The notes below the pieces were generated by a model that searched no databases, was not told where the DNA came from, and was given only the letters and a program-made list of their open reading frames with translations. The position numbers and the translations under genes are program-made. Below, one piece after another: positions 23,301 through 35,478 of a stretch of DNA of 64,000 nucleotides (position 1 is its first letter; each line of letters begins with the position of its first letter). The stretch is taken from NCBI GenBank assembly GCA_023313575.1, contig JAJTTP010000005.1, positions 2,542,001 to 2,606,000 on the forward strand. The letters are read 5' to 3'. This DNA comes from Eutypella sp. D-1 (Eukaryota > Ascomycota > Sordariomycetes > Xylariales > Diatrypaceae).

Positions 23301-24470
23301 GATAACTGCCCTTGAACTGCAATCAACATCTCAAGGACGAAAAAAGAAAAGATGTTGGAAGGAAAGAGTCCGGGGGGAGTAGAGAGGGAGAATTGATAGA
23401 AGACTCGCTCAAGAACAGCCTGACCGATATATTAACCCTGCTCCCAAACGAATACTTCGCCGCAATACGTTACATTCTCGTTATTATAGAATGGCATGCC
23501 AGGGCATCAGCAGTGGAATCCCTATCTATGCGTTATGATAGAATGGCTTTTCTAATAAGTAATGGGCGAAATCCCCGGCGTATCTAGCAAGGGCGAATCC
23601 TAATAACCGTTTGACCTCTATGCGTACCTACTAGCCAGCTACCCCACAGTGCTGCCCCTCCGGCTTCTTATCTCCCGCTCCTGTACGGGAATCCCTCAAC
23701 ATTGCATCAAATCACGAGAGACAGCACTGCTAACTCGGACATCTTGCCAATCCAGCTGCTTCTTGACTAGATGACGGACTACCTATCTGTTGAAAACATA
23801 CACCATCCGTCTAACCCGATACCAAAGCACTTAACTAACCAAGCAACCTACTGCCTGCCGCCTTATTCACCGGGACTATAGAGACGCCACTACTAAGTTC
23901 ACCCCCCTGATTACTTCATTCGGGCATGTAGTTCCTCCGTGGAATTCACATCTTCTCATATCATACGCAGTGGGGTATATGACTACCCATGATAGCTACG
24001 TAGGCTTGGAATGTAGTTACAAGAACAACTCGGTTGGGAAAAGGGGTAAAGGGGGTTACGCTACGTCGGCTGGCGAGCGGCTGGCGTGCAACTGGGGAAG
24101 AGGGGCTGAGGGGGTACCTAGCATTCGAAATGGCACGAGTAGACCAACAGCGCGGGGATGGCCGGTTACGCAAATTTACGTGGCAATCCAGGTTGCTGCT
24201 CTGCTTCGGCGCGCGTCTGTAGGGCTTGCTTTTGGTTCATTGACCGACGAAACACCATGATATCGGACCTTGACAGTTTGCCATTTCTCTTTCTTTTTTT
24301 ATTAGACTATTTACATTTACTTGTGAGTTTCTTTTTTTTTTAATTCAGTTCCGTCGTATCCAGTGTCTCCGCACTCTACGATGTGTCTAGTGTAGTCTTC
24401 TTTCCTAGGTGAGTTTTACTTAGGTATTCAAGAGGCCGACCCAATCTTCGAAAGCTCAGTTGCCAATAAT
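20316..24470. other. 4.1-kb gene-free region
   Basis: No confident gene. Two short ATG-started frames (21626-21856 plus strand, 76 aa; 22528-22719 plus strand, 63 aa) have ordinary amino-acid composition but no recognised motif and could be chance. T-rich tracts lie at about 24290-24340. No transposase, integrase or terminal repeats seen. Confidence 0.5.
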
Positions 24471-25937
24471 CTACGCATCCCACTTGCCGGCGGCGTTGAA
24501 GTCGTTCAGGGCCTGCTCAGTGCGCTTCCTCATCGACTCCTCGCCCTTTCGGATCCACTTCCGGGGGTCGAAGAGGCTCTTGTTGGGCGGGCCGTTGGGG
24601 TCCTTCTTGGTGCCGACCGGCAGCTCAAGGCGCTCGACGTTAGTGACCATGTAGTCGCGGATAGCGTCGCAGTAGGCGAACTGCATATCCGTGTCGAGGT
24701 TGACCTTGATGACACCGTGGCCAATAGCCGTTAGGAACTCCTCCTTGGCCGAGCCGGAACCACCGTGGAAGACGAAGAAGACGGGGTTCGTCTTCTCGGG
24801 GTCCTCATTGGTGTTGGCCTCCTCGGGGTCCATGTCCTCGGGGTGGTCAGGGATGATCGCGCCGGCGACATCAGCCTTCGGATTCTCCAGCTTGGCGCGG
24901 ATGTACTTCTGGTGCTTGCCCAACAGCCAGGGCCTAAGCTTGACCGAGCCCGGCTTATAGACACCGTGTACGTTGCCGAAAGCTGAAATTATCCCCAAAG
25001 GTTAGTACTGGTTTTAAACATCATGTGCCTCGCCAGATTTGGTAAGGTGCGAGTGAAAGAAAACTCAACATGCTGGAAGAGAGATATGGCTTGGACGTGT
25101 TCTGTATTCCAAGGAAGACTTACCAGCAGCGATAGAGAAGTTGGGAGTAACCTCGGAAAGGGCCTCGTGGACTGCCCAGATATCCCTGGGGTTGGAGTAC
25201 AGCTTCTTCCGGTCGGTCTTCTCGTTGTTGACACCATCCTCCTCACCACCAGTTACACCGATCTGTGCTAGAAATTAGTCTATGCTCAACCTTGGGTATT
25301 GCATGGGGGGGAGGGGGGGCATACCTCCATCTCTAGCCACGTTCCGGCCTCCTTGCTGCGCTTCAGGTATTCCTTGGTGGTACCGATGTTCTCCTCATCG
25401 GGCAGCGCCGACAAGTCGATCATGTGGGAGCTGAAGAGGGGCTCGCCAGTTTCATCCTTGTGCTTCTTGTCGGCAACAAGCATGCCATCGAGCCAAGGAA
25501 GGTCGGCCTGGTGGCAGTGGTCGGAGTGTAGCACGACGGGAATGCCATAGGCAGGGGCGATGGCACGGATGAAGTGAGCAGCGGCGACGGCGCCCTGAAC
25601 CATAGCCTCGTGTGTGGGAGCCTTCAGACCCTTGCCAGCGAAGAAGGCCGAACCGCCACTGGAAACCTGGAGGATGATGGGAGCCTTCAGGTTTTGAGCG
25701 GCCTCGAGAGCTGCAACGGCAGTGGAAGACGAGGTGACCTACATAGTGTCCCCAGGTTAGCTATACCAAAGAAGAAGAAAAAAGCCCGTATGATCGAACC
25801 GAGTGATATATATGGTATTAACGTACATTGATGGCGGGGATGGCGAATCTGCTCTTGCGAGCGTACTCGAACAGAGTGCGGACATCATCACCAAAGATGA
25901 CACCCTTGGTGCGGTTCAGCTGAGGTAGCTTAGCCAT
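24471..25937 (-). CDS. fba1: Fructose-bisphosphate aldolase, class II
   Basis: Cleaves fructose 1,6-bisphosphate to dihydroxyacetone phosphate and glyceraldehyde 3-phosphate in glycolysis, and works in reverse in gluconeogenesis; zinc-dependent and cytosolic. Exons: 25937-25827, 25738-25325, 25262-25124 and 24982-24471, all in frame, 391 residues. The zinc and catalytic motif HSDHC is at 108-112 (Asp110 catalytic; His108/His111 region binds metal). LEMEIGVTGGEEDGV spans the second intron, and the phosphate-binding FHGGSGS and NLDTDMQFAY motifs are in the last exon. The usual length is ~360; the excess is an acidic, Pro/Glu/Asp-rich insert of about 25-30 residues just before PVFFVFHGGSGS. Introns 1 and 3 (88 and 141 nt) are longer than most here. 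Confidence 0.95.
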
Positions 25938-28900
25938 GGTGAAGTCGGATAGTATTCTGCTATTCGTATCAAACTGGTAGGAGAATAGGATCTGTCGGAA
26001 TCGTGGATTTAAGAACGACGCTCTATTTCGAGGACAAGTTAGTAAATAAGTATGAGGCAGAGGGTGGTATTCTTTTATATTGTAGGTCCAAACCATCAAG
26101 AAATATCGTTAGGGCGGTGGTATGGCATATGATAGGAAAGCAGATGGTTATTGGTAGTGAGATATGGACGGGATGTGGTAAGAATGTAGGAATGTGGCAG
26201 GATAGAGGGGTCGGCGGCCCGGGTTAGGTGAGATTTAAATTTCTTGAATGAATTTTACTCTTCTTCCTCATCCTCATAACAATATTCGTTTTTTAATCAT
26301 ACACCGATTAGAAGTGACTGGCAAGTGACTGGAAAGTGACTGGGAATGGTGTAATGTCGCTGACGAGGTAGAGAGGTGTTATGAGAGGGGTCATGAGGGA
26401 CATAAGGAAAGTGGTGATGACGAATAATGGTTTTCTACGTGTAAGGTTTTCTTTTCTTTTAACTTACCTCCTTAGGAATCACTGGTTGTAATAGTGAATA
26501 GAGAAGGAGAAGGAGAAGGTGTGATGATGATGATGCAGCGGATAGCAAGATGTAGTAGGTAAAGGAAGAGGATTCGGAATAAGAAGGAAGTAACCGCGGG
26601 GGAGAGTTGAGCTTTTGATCTAAATCTCTCCCTAACCAAGTGGGGTCCCCCGAGTACTTGTTTCCCTCCTGTCCTTCCAAGCTAACCTGGGTACATGGAC
26701 TTTCTTACACTTCAGAATTTTCGGAGCCGTGATTTGATGGGAAGGGCCTTCCAAGGTTCAAGGTTGGGGCCGCCCGAGTCGCACCAACCTGGAACCTCGC
26801 CATAACTCCAAATGCCAAACATTCTACCCTACGTAAGTACTTAGCTCCACCGAAACTCTCCCAGATATAACCCGAAATACAGGCCGGTAAGATATCATCA
26901 TAACCTTGGTATTTATTTAATAGGTTACGATATCGATATCTCGGCTCAACCGAACAGCCGTTTTCCTTCCTACCTTAAGTACCTAGGCACGCCACTTCCA
27001 TTCACCCGTTGAGAACCCGAACATGCAAAAGAGAAAAAAAAAAAAAAAAACTCTTTTCAGCTAAGTTCTTCCTCTATTCCACCTTACTCATTCATGTAAG
27101 CCTGCAATGATCCCATATTGAAATCTCTGTTCGAAAGAAATCACGATATCCAGTCTCAGCCCACTAGAGAGACAAACCCCTCAGCCCCTCCGTACATACA
27201 AGAGCTTTCTGCCCATTGACGTTTTGGCGGGGCAAAGCCCGGCCCAGCTACGGGTATATTTTCTGCGCGATAATTCCCAGATAGGAAAAGATCCAACCAT
27301 TCTTGACGATGACGTATATCTTCGCAGAACGGGGAGAAAGAAAAAAAAAACTTCTATAAGTATGGGGATGTATTCCCACCGACACATCATAGAGCGTCAC
27401 CGTTGACATGATGATTTATGGGATGGGCATTTGTAATTGGCATTCTCTGAATGTTTACGATGGTCCTGCCCTTTTTCTTGCCCCGTCTCGTTGTCAGGCT
27501 TGCTTGCTACCGCCATCCTGCGCTTTCTCTTCACCATGCACGATTCCGTAATAACCCATAAAATCCCAGCCCACCCGCGGAAGGCCCGCGCTAATCCCGA
27601 TCCAGGCGAAGATAAGGCCCCCGTTATATACCTGTACTAGTAGTATAGCGGGGATGGTAGTGGTAGGGCATGCTTATATTGGAGGTTCTGGAAGTTCCAG
27701 GCCGCCTAGACATTCCCATTTGTTCTTTTTTGCCTTGCTCACCCCTCCTCCCCTGCCCATGCCGCGGGCCCCACGATAAATTATCGACCAAGCCACCTGG
27801 GCAGCAAGCGGATTCCGCGAAATCTGCCGATTGCTCGGCTGCGCCCACCATACAACCGCGGGATGTCACGGGCTGGGCCTTCTAGAAACCTCGAAGCATT
27901 TCCATCTCTTCTCTCTTTTATGTCAACAAATCCTCAACTCTTGAGATTCTAACCCCGGTAAACGTTTGCTGAAGTCTCGGCTATTGTCAACGTGACGATA
28001 CCTCCAATATCTACCTACCTAGGTATATATGCCCAAAACAAGATGACTTGCGACGACGGCGGCGTAAACCGCCCTGCCCCTCTCCCTTTCCCCCACTATA
28101 AACTGCGGGTAATTGGACCGACGGATGCCGACGTCACGACGTGAATACCGCCGGGCGTTATGTAGATAAAGACCTTCAGAAATATAGTCCGCCCGGTTAT
28201 GTAAGTAAACGGTGCGATGTTATGTAATGTACTACGTCCTCTGCAACTTCCATTCCCGACTCTCATTTTCCGATATTCCGAGATCGATCGGGGATCTGGG
28301 CCGATGAATCGATTGTCCAGACCGGACTGAGCGTACATATGTCCCCAAAGTAGCCAATGATACATAACTTTGGCATTGCCCAGCGGAAACGGATGTTTAT
28401 GTGCGGTGCGTGCCGCGGCTATAACGCGATGCGGGAGTTACCTGCTCCTGAGATGAGCACAGCCCGAACGTAATATACATCACCACCCTGGGGGAAGGTG
28501 ATGCCCTCATTCTTCTAGATGATAATCCATAGAGAAGAAGAAGAGAGAGAGAGAGAAAAAAAAAAAAAACTAACAACAACCACGCCTACCCTATAGACTA
28601 AAGGGACTATATAGGGCATTCCCTGAACATTGTGATGTATGATCGATTATCGAAGAGGCTAGCACGGTCTGATTATGATGCGAAATGGGCAGCAGCAGAG
28701 ATAAAATAAGACACCCCCCCCCTCCCACCACCCCCGAGAAAAACTCCCCCAAATCAGCACACACACACAGCTTTTTCATACAGCATCATCTTCCCAATTA
28801 GCCCAGCAATAACGCTTAACACTACGAACTCGTCTACGCCCACGGGCTATATAAGGCGTCATGTGCGAGTATAGATCAGAAAAGCAACAAGTCTCCCGTA

Positions 28901-30330
28901 ACCCGGATAGAACTTCCTCGAAACAAGCGGCGGGTTCGGGCTTGCGCTCGGAACAGCCTACGGATATTCCATCCCATATCGCAGAGCTTCCTGAGACATG
29001 AGTAAACTGAAAACGATAAATATTGAACAAAGCTTGATGATTTACGCCTGTGCAGGACTAGCTGGGCGAACTTGCTATGGATAATCCCCGCCCATACCGC
29101 CGCTTCCCACTTACGTCCGACTGCCCGCCCGCCCGCCCGTCCGTGGGGGTGTTTTCCCCAGCTATGCATGTAAGGAGGATGGATTGATGGATATTGTACA
29201 TGTTGTGCAGTGTATGCGCGTGCATATGTATAATTTGTATATGTGTATGTGTTTGGTTTGTATGCCTGCGCGACGCGGGCGCATTGCGTTCCGTATGTAC
29301 TTGAGAGCCCCGAGTATGTACGGCACCGGTCCTGCCCTCCTCCTCCTCCTCCTGGTCCTCCTCGCGCTGCCACTGTTACTGCTGCTGCGACGAGCGGCGG
29401 TGAACCCTCACTTTTCTTCTTCCTACCCTATGTACTGGAGACGCGCCCAAGGAGCAACCTCCCGGTAAAATACAATGAGAACGAAGCCCCATAGCGCAGC
29501 ATACGGCATATAAACAAAGACAACAATGTGCATGCGCTCCTACGCCTCGGCAAGGCCGGGAAGGGCGCCTTCCCCAGCCCGCTGCGCGGAGCAGACGTCC
29601 TCTAGTGAGTGGCGTGGGATGCAAAATATGTAAAAAGAACAAAATACAAGAAAACAAACGCTACAGGTTTATGCATGTCCCAGGACCCAAGCCCTCCCCC
29701 CTTTTATCTTTGGCATGTCGACTCTTATTTTCCTCAGATATCGTTGGGTCTGACGGACAGTACTTTAGAAAGCTGCCTTGGTTCCATTTCCAATGAAAGC
29801 CCGCGGTCTACTGGCCCCGTTGCCCGGGAATATGAGCCATATAGTACGTCCGAAGTAATAGCAACAACTGTGTTGCTTCCCACGTGCACGTGCGAATGCG
29901 AACATGGATAAAGACCTTGGCCGCAGGCCCCTGATAGGGTACTAGCCACCTGTCCCGATTCTCGTGAGGAATATAGCTATTCAAGAGACAGCGGATGGAT
30001 CTCATGTCGCGTAGGCAAAGCCCCCCAAGACTAATCCTTATCAGCATAGGGGATGGATTCGAGGACACCGCCTACAGGTAGATCAGAATCCTCGATATCG
30101 GTATCGACATCGCTGATCTCGTGGTATCCCATGAACTCATTCCACATACGCCGGGGCGCCCCCTTTAAATTCTGTAAAGCCTGCCGTGACGCGGAGCAAG
30201 CCCTGGAAGAAAGGCACCCGGCCGTAGACTCGCTGCTGTGTAGACTGGACGAGCTGATAGATACTGCACCGTCGGTAGACTGCCAGAGGGGGGAATAAGA
30301 TGCTGGCCCAAGAAACCGACGCGGATCCTC
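25938..30330. other. Long intergenic region upstream of fba1
   Basis: About 4.4 kb with no supported coding gene on either strand. It contains the fba1 promoter (an 11-bp triple repeat at 26312-26344 is listed separately), a 17-base poly-A at 27034-27050, poly-C/CA-rich DNA near 28710-28770, and the 3' flank of the ubiquitin protease. Open frames here are low-complexity. Confidence 0.5.
26312..26344. repeat. Three 11-bp direct repeats in the fba1 upstream region
   Basis: AAGTGACTGGC, AAGTGACTGGA and AAGTGACTGGG lie end to end with only the last base changing. They are about 375-407 bp upstream of the fba1 start codon. The array could be a cluster of transcription-factor sites or a small minisatellite; the sequence does not decide. 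Confidence 0.75.
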
Positions 30331-32310
30331 CTACGACTCGGCCGCATAATCTCGTTCCAGCTCGTAGAAAAGCAAATACACCTCTCGCTGCGTGCCAAGC
30401 ACCTCGTTAGTCTTGGCCTCCTTGATCTTCTCGTCGCTGATCCGCCACCAACGGTCGTTGTGTTTCCGGCGTTTCGCCGGCTTGGCCCCATTCGTTGTCG
30501 ACGGACGTGCAGCGGAAGAGGTGGTGGCTGTGGGCGTCGCCGGGGTCTTGGGCGCAGGGCTATTGGAGCGACTATTCTTGACAGAGTTCGAGAGCTTCGA
30601 CACTGTCGACCGGGCAGAGGCTGCGACAGACTTCAAACTAATCGCATCGGGATCGCGCTCTTTGCGCGAGGACGAGTCTAGCTGTACCGAACCACGTCCA
30701 TTGACGGCTGGAGACGAACGAGGAATAGTATCAGTTGATACCTGGCTTACGTTATCCATAGAAGGGCTTGAAGAATCAGCTATTGAAGTGGGCGATATAA
30801 GGTCAGGCGTGGATGCATTTGGGCTCGGCTCTCCTGATTTAGGTACGGCACGTATGCGAGGCGTTGACGCGGGGCTTGGATTGACCGACTTGGCGAAGAC
30901 GTTAGATTGTTGGAAAGCATTCGGAGTCGCGAAGGGAGTAGCAATATTCTGTCGCCGGAACGACTCGTAGTGACCGCTATGGTGGCTACCTTTATGTGTA
31001 ACGGTAGCGAGCAGTCTATACTTTTGCTTGTTTAACAAACTGCCCATCGGTAATCGCTCGGGGAAGGAAACCTTGGCCGAATTTTTCATCGATATACTCG
31101 AGTCGTAGATCGACCGTGACAGATGTATAGCCATGATCTTCGGGAAGCTCGTCAGGCGGGTATGCCTCGCAATACGGCACTTGGGGGCGTACCGCATATC
31201 CGGTAACTCGATATCGTCTGGCACGTTTTCTGGGTCGGTATCAATGGCGATTTGCAGTTTCGCAACCGACTCCAGCGCGGAGGTCTTGAAGCTTTCGGAC
31301 CGGGACCGCGCTATCTCGGCTTCTAGCATATCTCGCGCGTGCACTAACCGGCATCTTTCGCATTTGAAATCATCCACGTACTCCGTTTTGAAGAAGCCAT
31401 CTAGACAGGTGTTGAGTGTCGTCGAGCTGGACTGTGGGACACTCAAGGTCAAGGTGCAAAACGTGCTCTCAGTGGGCTTCGGCTTGAAGCCACACTTTTG
31501 ACACTCAATTTGGCTCTCATATTTCCCCTCCATAGGGAAGCCATCCTCTTGATCATTAATGATTGGAGGGTCTTCGGCTTGGGTATCATAACCGTTTGTC
31601 GTGGATGACGTAGACTCCTCACTCTCAGTCCCAGCATGATGAAGTTCGGAGGGTTGCCCTTCAAAATTATCCTCATCCGACGCCTCCGGTGAATAGCCAT
31701 TCTTCACCGGGCCTCCTGGCGCACCATCTCTCTTGGCGGTATCTCGAGCCCTCTTGCCAGCATGGTATTCATCACAGAGTCGTTCGGCGACGACCTGTAG
31801 GAATTCTTGAGCATCTTGCTGTTGTCTGCTGATCCGTTGCTTGAAAGCGGTCTCAAGGACCCTAACGAAAGCAGAGGCAGAGATGGTCTTCTTGTATATA
31901 GGACGTTCGTTGAGGGCGTCGAGGACCTCCTTGAGGCCTTTGGTGACGATGCCTGCTTGTAGACCCTCGATCTTCCACTCGGGCGCATTCTTGCGGGCGG
32001 GGTCTTGGACTAGCTGCTGGTAGACCCAGGGTTCGTCGATATTTCTCCGATGGGTCTCGCGGATAAGGTAGATGCGGAGGTCGGTAAGGCCGGCGAGGGC
32101 CTGGAGGACGGAATTGATAAAGCAGTCGTTGGCCTGATTTACGAGCCCAACAACGCCCTTCTTACGGGCGGAGTTTGAGTCGCTATCGATGAAGTATGTG
32201 GGAGCAAAGACGTAGAATAGCGTGACGGCGGCTAAGGAAGCGCCGGCGGCGTAGGTTGCAACGGTAAGCGGCTTTTCAGGCATCGTCGTCATGCCCTCCC
32301 GGTTTCTCAC
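30331..32310 (-). CDS. Membrane-anchored ubiquitin carboxyl-terminal hydrolase (Ubp16/USP30-like)
   Basis: A USP-family deubiquitinase, single exon, 659 residues. The Cys box is GLVNQANDCFINSVLQAL (catalytic Cys63); the His box is HKGSHHSGHYESF (His447). The C-terminal USP end reads WWRISDEKI...YLLFYELER. A structural zinc ribbon is suggested by CQKC (270-273) and CERC (317-320). Just before the Cys box, residues ~15-40 form one hydrophobic helix (VATYAAGASLAAVTLFYVF). That N-terminal anchor plus catalytic domain is the layout of yeast Ubp16 and animal USP30 of the mitochondrial outer membrane; the location here is inferred. A Ser/Thr/Pro-rich insert (about 455-620) lies between the His box and the C-terminal strand. 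Start chosen at ATG 32310; ATGs at 32292 and 32283 are possible and keep the anchor. Confidence 0.88.
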   Translation of the reverse strand: MRNREGMTTMPEKPLTVATYAAGASLAAVTLFYVFAPTYFIDSDSNSARKKGVVGLVNQANDCFINSVLQALAGLTDLRIYLIRETHRRNIDEPWVYQQLVQDPARKNAPEWKIEGLQAGIVTKGLKEVLDALNERPIYKKTISASAFVRVLETAFKQRISRQQQDAQEFLQVVAERLCDEYHAGKRARDTAKRDGAPGGPVKNGYSPEASDEDNFEGQPSELHHAGTESEESTSSTTNGYDTQAEDPPIINDQEDGFPMEGKYESQIECQKCGFKPKPTESTFCTLTLSVPQSSSTTLNTCLDGFFKTEYVDDFKCERCRLVHARDMLEAEIARSRSESFKTSALESVAKLQIAIDTDPENVPDDIELPDMRYAPKCRIARHTRLTSFPKIMAIHLSRSIYDSSISMKNSAKVSFPERLPMGSLLNKQKYRLLATVTHKGSHHSGHYESFRRQNIATPFATPNAFQQSNVFAKSVNPSPASTPRIRAVPKSGEPSPNASTPDLISPTSIADSSSPSMDNVSQVSTDTIPRSSPAVNGRGSVQLDSSSRKERDPDAISLKSVAASARSTVSKLSNSVKNSRSNSPAPKTPATPTATTSSAARPSTTNGAKPAKRRKHNDRWWRISDEKIKEAKTNEVLGTQREVYLLFYELERDYAAES

Positions 32311-33531
32311 ATAACTATTTTTATTTTATTTTATGCTATTTATGTAGAAGCACGAAGTGAGGTAACTGATGAAGAATGCCGGGAGGTGATGTGATGCAGG
32401 GTTCAGCGAAGAGGCGAAGTGTGGGCGTTGGAAATATTTAAAACACAATTCTTGGATGCCTAATCATGACTTCAGTAGGATGTAAACGGATAACGAATAA
32501 ATGATAGATAATAAATGACGAATTTCTAGGCAGATAAATAAGAACCTCGGAGAGCACCTGACTGCCTTGGAGCATCAAACAGAGAGACCTCACTACCTAG
32601 GCAGTAGACTACGGGATCTTGGGGATGAAAGAAGAAAAAAAAAGAAGAAAAAGTCACTCGGAGGTCCCTGTCTAGGGCTACAACCAGCTTGGAAATTAAC
32701 CTCCAAGGTTAACCTTAATCAGGAGGGTTGGAGGGGGTCCGGGGATGGTGAGGACCTGGAGGTTGCAGCTTCTAAAGTTAGGTACTTCGATAGGTACCTA
32801 CATGATAGCCACTTGGGCAAGCTTCCAGGTTCAGGTTGGAAGTAACAACTCCAACGGCCTCGGGATGTAACAATGTCGCGCACAACGGAGTTTTCGGCTG
32901 CTTTAATTGCGTACATAAGTACTTAGGTACATACATACGCCGGTATTCTACACCTGTACGCAGGTTTTTTAAGTACCTCTAGCTTTTCTCCGCAGACAGT
33001 TACAGGGACCGGGGTTGCTAGTGTGGGGAGGTGTGGGGGTTCCAAATTGTAACTATTGCCTGTTCCTATCAGTTGCTGGCGGGCTGGCTACCGAGGCTGC
33101 AAGGTAGCTGCGAGGTCTGTGAAGAGCAAAGAGAGATACTTTATTCCAGTGTACCTTCCCTTGCTTCCTAGGCTTGCTGGGGTGGCCCTGGAGGTAGGTA
33201 TATCGTACTCCTTATAAGACGGCCAGCCGGGGCAAGCCAGGTTCACGGGTAAGGAAATACTACCAGGGGCCAGGGCATCTTATTAAGAGTGAACGCCATC
33301 CGATCTTTGCCAAGTTGAAAAGTTGAATACGGCCAAGGGTGTACATATATAATTTCTAGGTCTCAGGTAGGCAAGCCGCAGGAGATTGCGATTTTTTCTT
33401 TTTGTTTGTTATACGATGAACGTCTTATTCGCCAAACCTCGGTTTGTTCTCAGGTGGAAGCCGTGATCATCACAGCGAACACGATAACACGTCCGGAGCA
33501 CCCCTAGGTTCCAGGTTTGCATTCTTGAATC
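32311..33531. other. Intergenic region with TAGGTA motifs
   Basis: No gene seen. It holds the ubiquitin protease promoter and the 3' flank of the aldehyde dehydrogenase. TAGGTACCTAC and relatives occur near 32775-32800, 32925 and 33190, as in other gaps of this window. Confidence 0.5.
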
Positions 33532-35478
33532 CTAGTATTGTCCTTCCAGGCTTAAGGTGCCAGTCTTGGTGACTAGGTACTCATTGATGGCAACGTCCTT
33601 GCCCGACTCCTTCCCAAACCCGGAATCTTTCATACCTCCAAACGGAGACTCGGTGGCTGAAGAGTTGCCTGGATTTGTTAGAATGCATCGCTGCGTAGGT
33701 AGACCTATCTGTGTGGGGGAATTTTGGGGATCATGAAGACTTACCGGTGTTCATGCCAATCATACCGGCCTCGAGGTTCTCGAAAAGCCTCCACATCCTG
33801 TCGATATTCTTCGTGAAACAGTAAGAGGCCAGGCCCATCTGACTGGAGTATCAGTAACTCAATCTCCTCAGCCTGTAATGTTTTTAATCAACCGGAGATC
33901 AACATACGCTGGTATCATTCGCGGCTTGCACTGCTTCTTCTTCTGTATCGAACGGAAACAGCGCCAGCAGCGGGGCGAAGGTCTCCTCGCTTGCCACCTT
34001 CATCTTCTGTGATGCGTTAACGATGATGGTGGGCTCGAAGAAGTAACCGTCGTTGCCTATACGGCTTCCTCCGATCAAAACCCTACCGCCGTGATTCTTC
34101 GCATCCTCAATCTGCGCGGCGCATTTGTCGATGCTCTGCGGCACCGTGAGGGGGCCCATCGTCGTCTCCTTGTCCATGCCGTGGCCCACCCGCAGACCCC
34201 GCGCTTTCCCTGCCGCCATTTCGGCGAACTTGTTGTAGACCCCCCGCTGCACGTAGACCCGGTTGGCGGTTATGCAGGCTTGGCCGGCGTGCCTCCACTT
34301 CAAGGAGCTCAATGCTATGGTCCCGTCAGTACCGCTGTGTCTGTTATCTCCTTCCGCCTGGCGTAGCTCACCCTCGCATGCTTGATCCAGGTTTGCGTCA
34401 TCGAAGACCAAAAACGGACAATTGCCGCCTAGCTCAAGTGTGAGTTTCTTTAAGCCATCGGCACAATGGCCTGCCAAAATCTTTCCGACACGCGTCTATG
34501 AAATCGTTAGGTGCTAAGCTATTTTACAGTTCTAGGAGGGTTGGGAGGCTCACTGAACCCGTAAAGGACACCTTCTTCACCAAAGGATGCTTGCATAGAG
34601 CTTCGCTGAGTGTCGGAGTATTCGCTAGTGATGTCGGCAGGATATTTAATGCCCCTTTGGGGAAACCTGCCTTCTCCGCAAGGTATGCTAGACTCAGGAC
34701 GGATAAGGGAGTCTCTGGTGACGGCTTGACGATCATCGTACAACCCGCAGCGAGGGCAGCACTGGCTTTGCGCAGGACCATGCTAAGTTTGATGTAAGCC
34801 GGTCTTGTCCAGGCCCAAGGCTCAACATAATCCCAGCCCAACTTACGCGGTAGGGAAATTCCAGGGCACCAGCGCCACCGCGACGCCGATGGGCTGCTTA
34901 ATGGTGAAGATACGACGTCCCGGCAGCGCGGCCGGAAAGACTGTGCCCTGCACCCGCTCCGCCTCCCCGGAAAACCATCTCACGAAGCTCTCTGCATACT
35001 GTAGCTCACCGTACGCCTCCGACAGCGGCTTGCCAGTCTCGTATACGATAATTTTTGCGAGATCGTCCATGTTCTCCTTGATTAGGGCGTCCCATTTCGC
35101 AAGCAGCTCTGAGCGCGCCCTCGGCGTAATCGTGCGATATTGCGTGAAAGCCTCCTGGGCCGCCTGCACGGCATCATCGACGTCCTCGGACGCCATGTCG
35201 ACGCAGGTCGCCCATGTCTTGTTCGACCCTGGGTCTACATTTTGGTTAGACTGAGAAGATAATCTTCGCCAAACTTCACTTTTGCTCTACCTTACCGATG
35301 ACGTCGAATGCCTTGCCCGACTTGGCCTCGATCCATTCCCCGTTTACATAAGCCTTATCTTTAAATAAGGCCGGGTCCTTTAAATTCAACTAGATCCGAC
35401 CGATATCAGTTCATGTCATCCCAGACGTGCACACGCTAGCGGGCCATTCCGGCTCACCTCGATTGACGTGCCCCCCAT
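33532..35478 (-). CDS. Succinate-semialdehyde dehydrogenase (aldehyde dehydrogenase superfamily)
   Basis: Oxidises succinate semialdehyde to succinate with NAD(P), the last step of the GABA shunt. Eight exons: 35478-35458, 35389-35296, 35234-34847, 34782-34554, 34495-34372, 34314-33908, 33838-33745 and 33668-33532; all junctions keep frame, giving 497 residues. Key motifs: PWNFPTA (split by intron 3), KPSPETPLS, FTGSTRVGK (split by intron 4), catalytic Glu265 in LELGGNCPF, catalytic Cys299 in GQACITANRVYVQRG, and C-terminal PFGGMKDSGFGKESG. The GQACITANR and KDSGFGKE signatures favour the succinate-semialdehyde subgroup over general aldehyde dehydrogenases. The first exon is only seven codons, and no mitochondrial presequence is visible, so a cytosolic enzyme (yeast Uga2 type) is likely. 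Confidence 0.92.
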
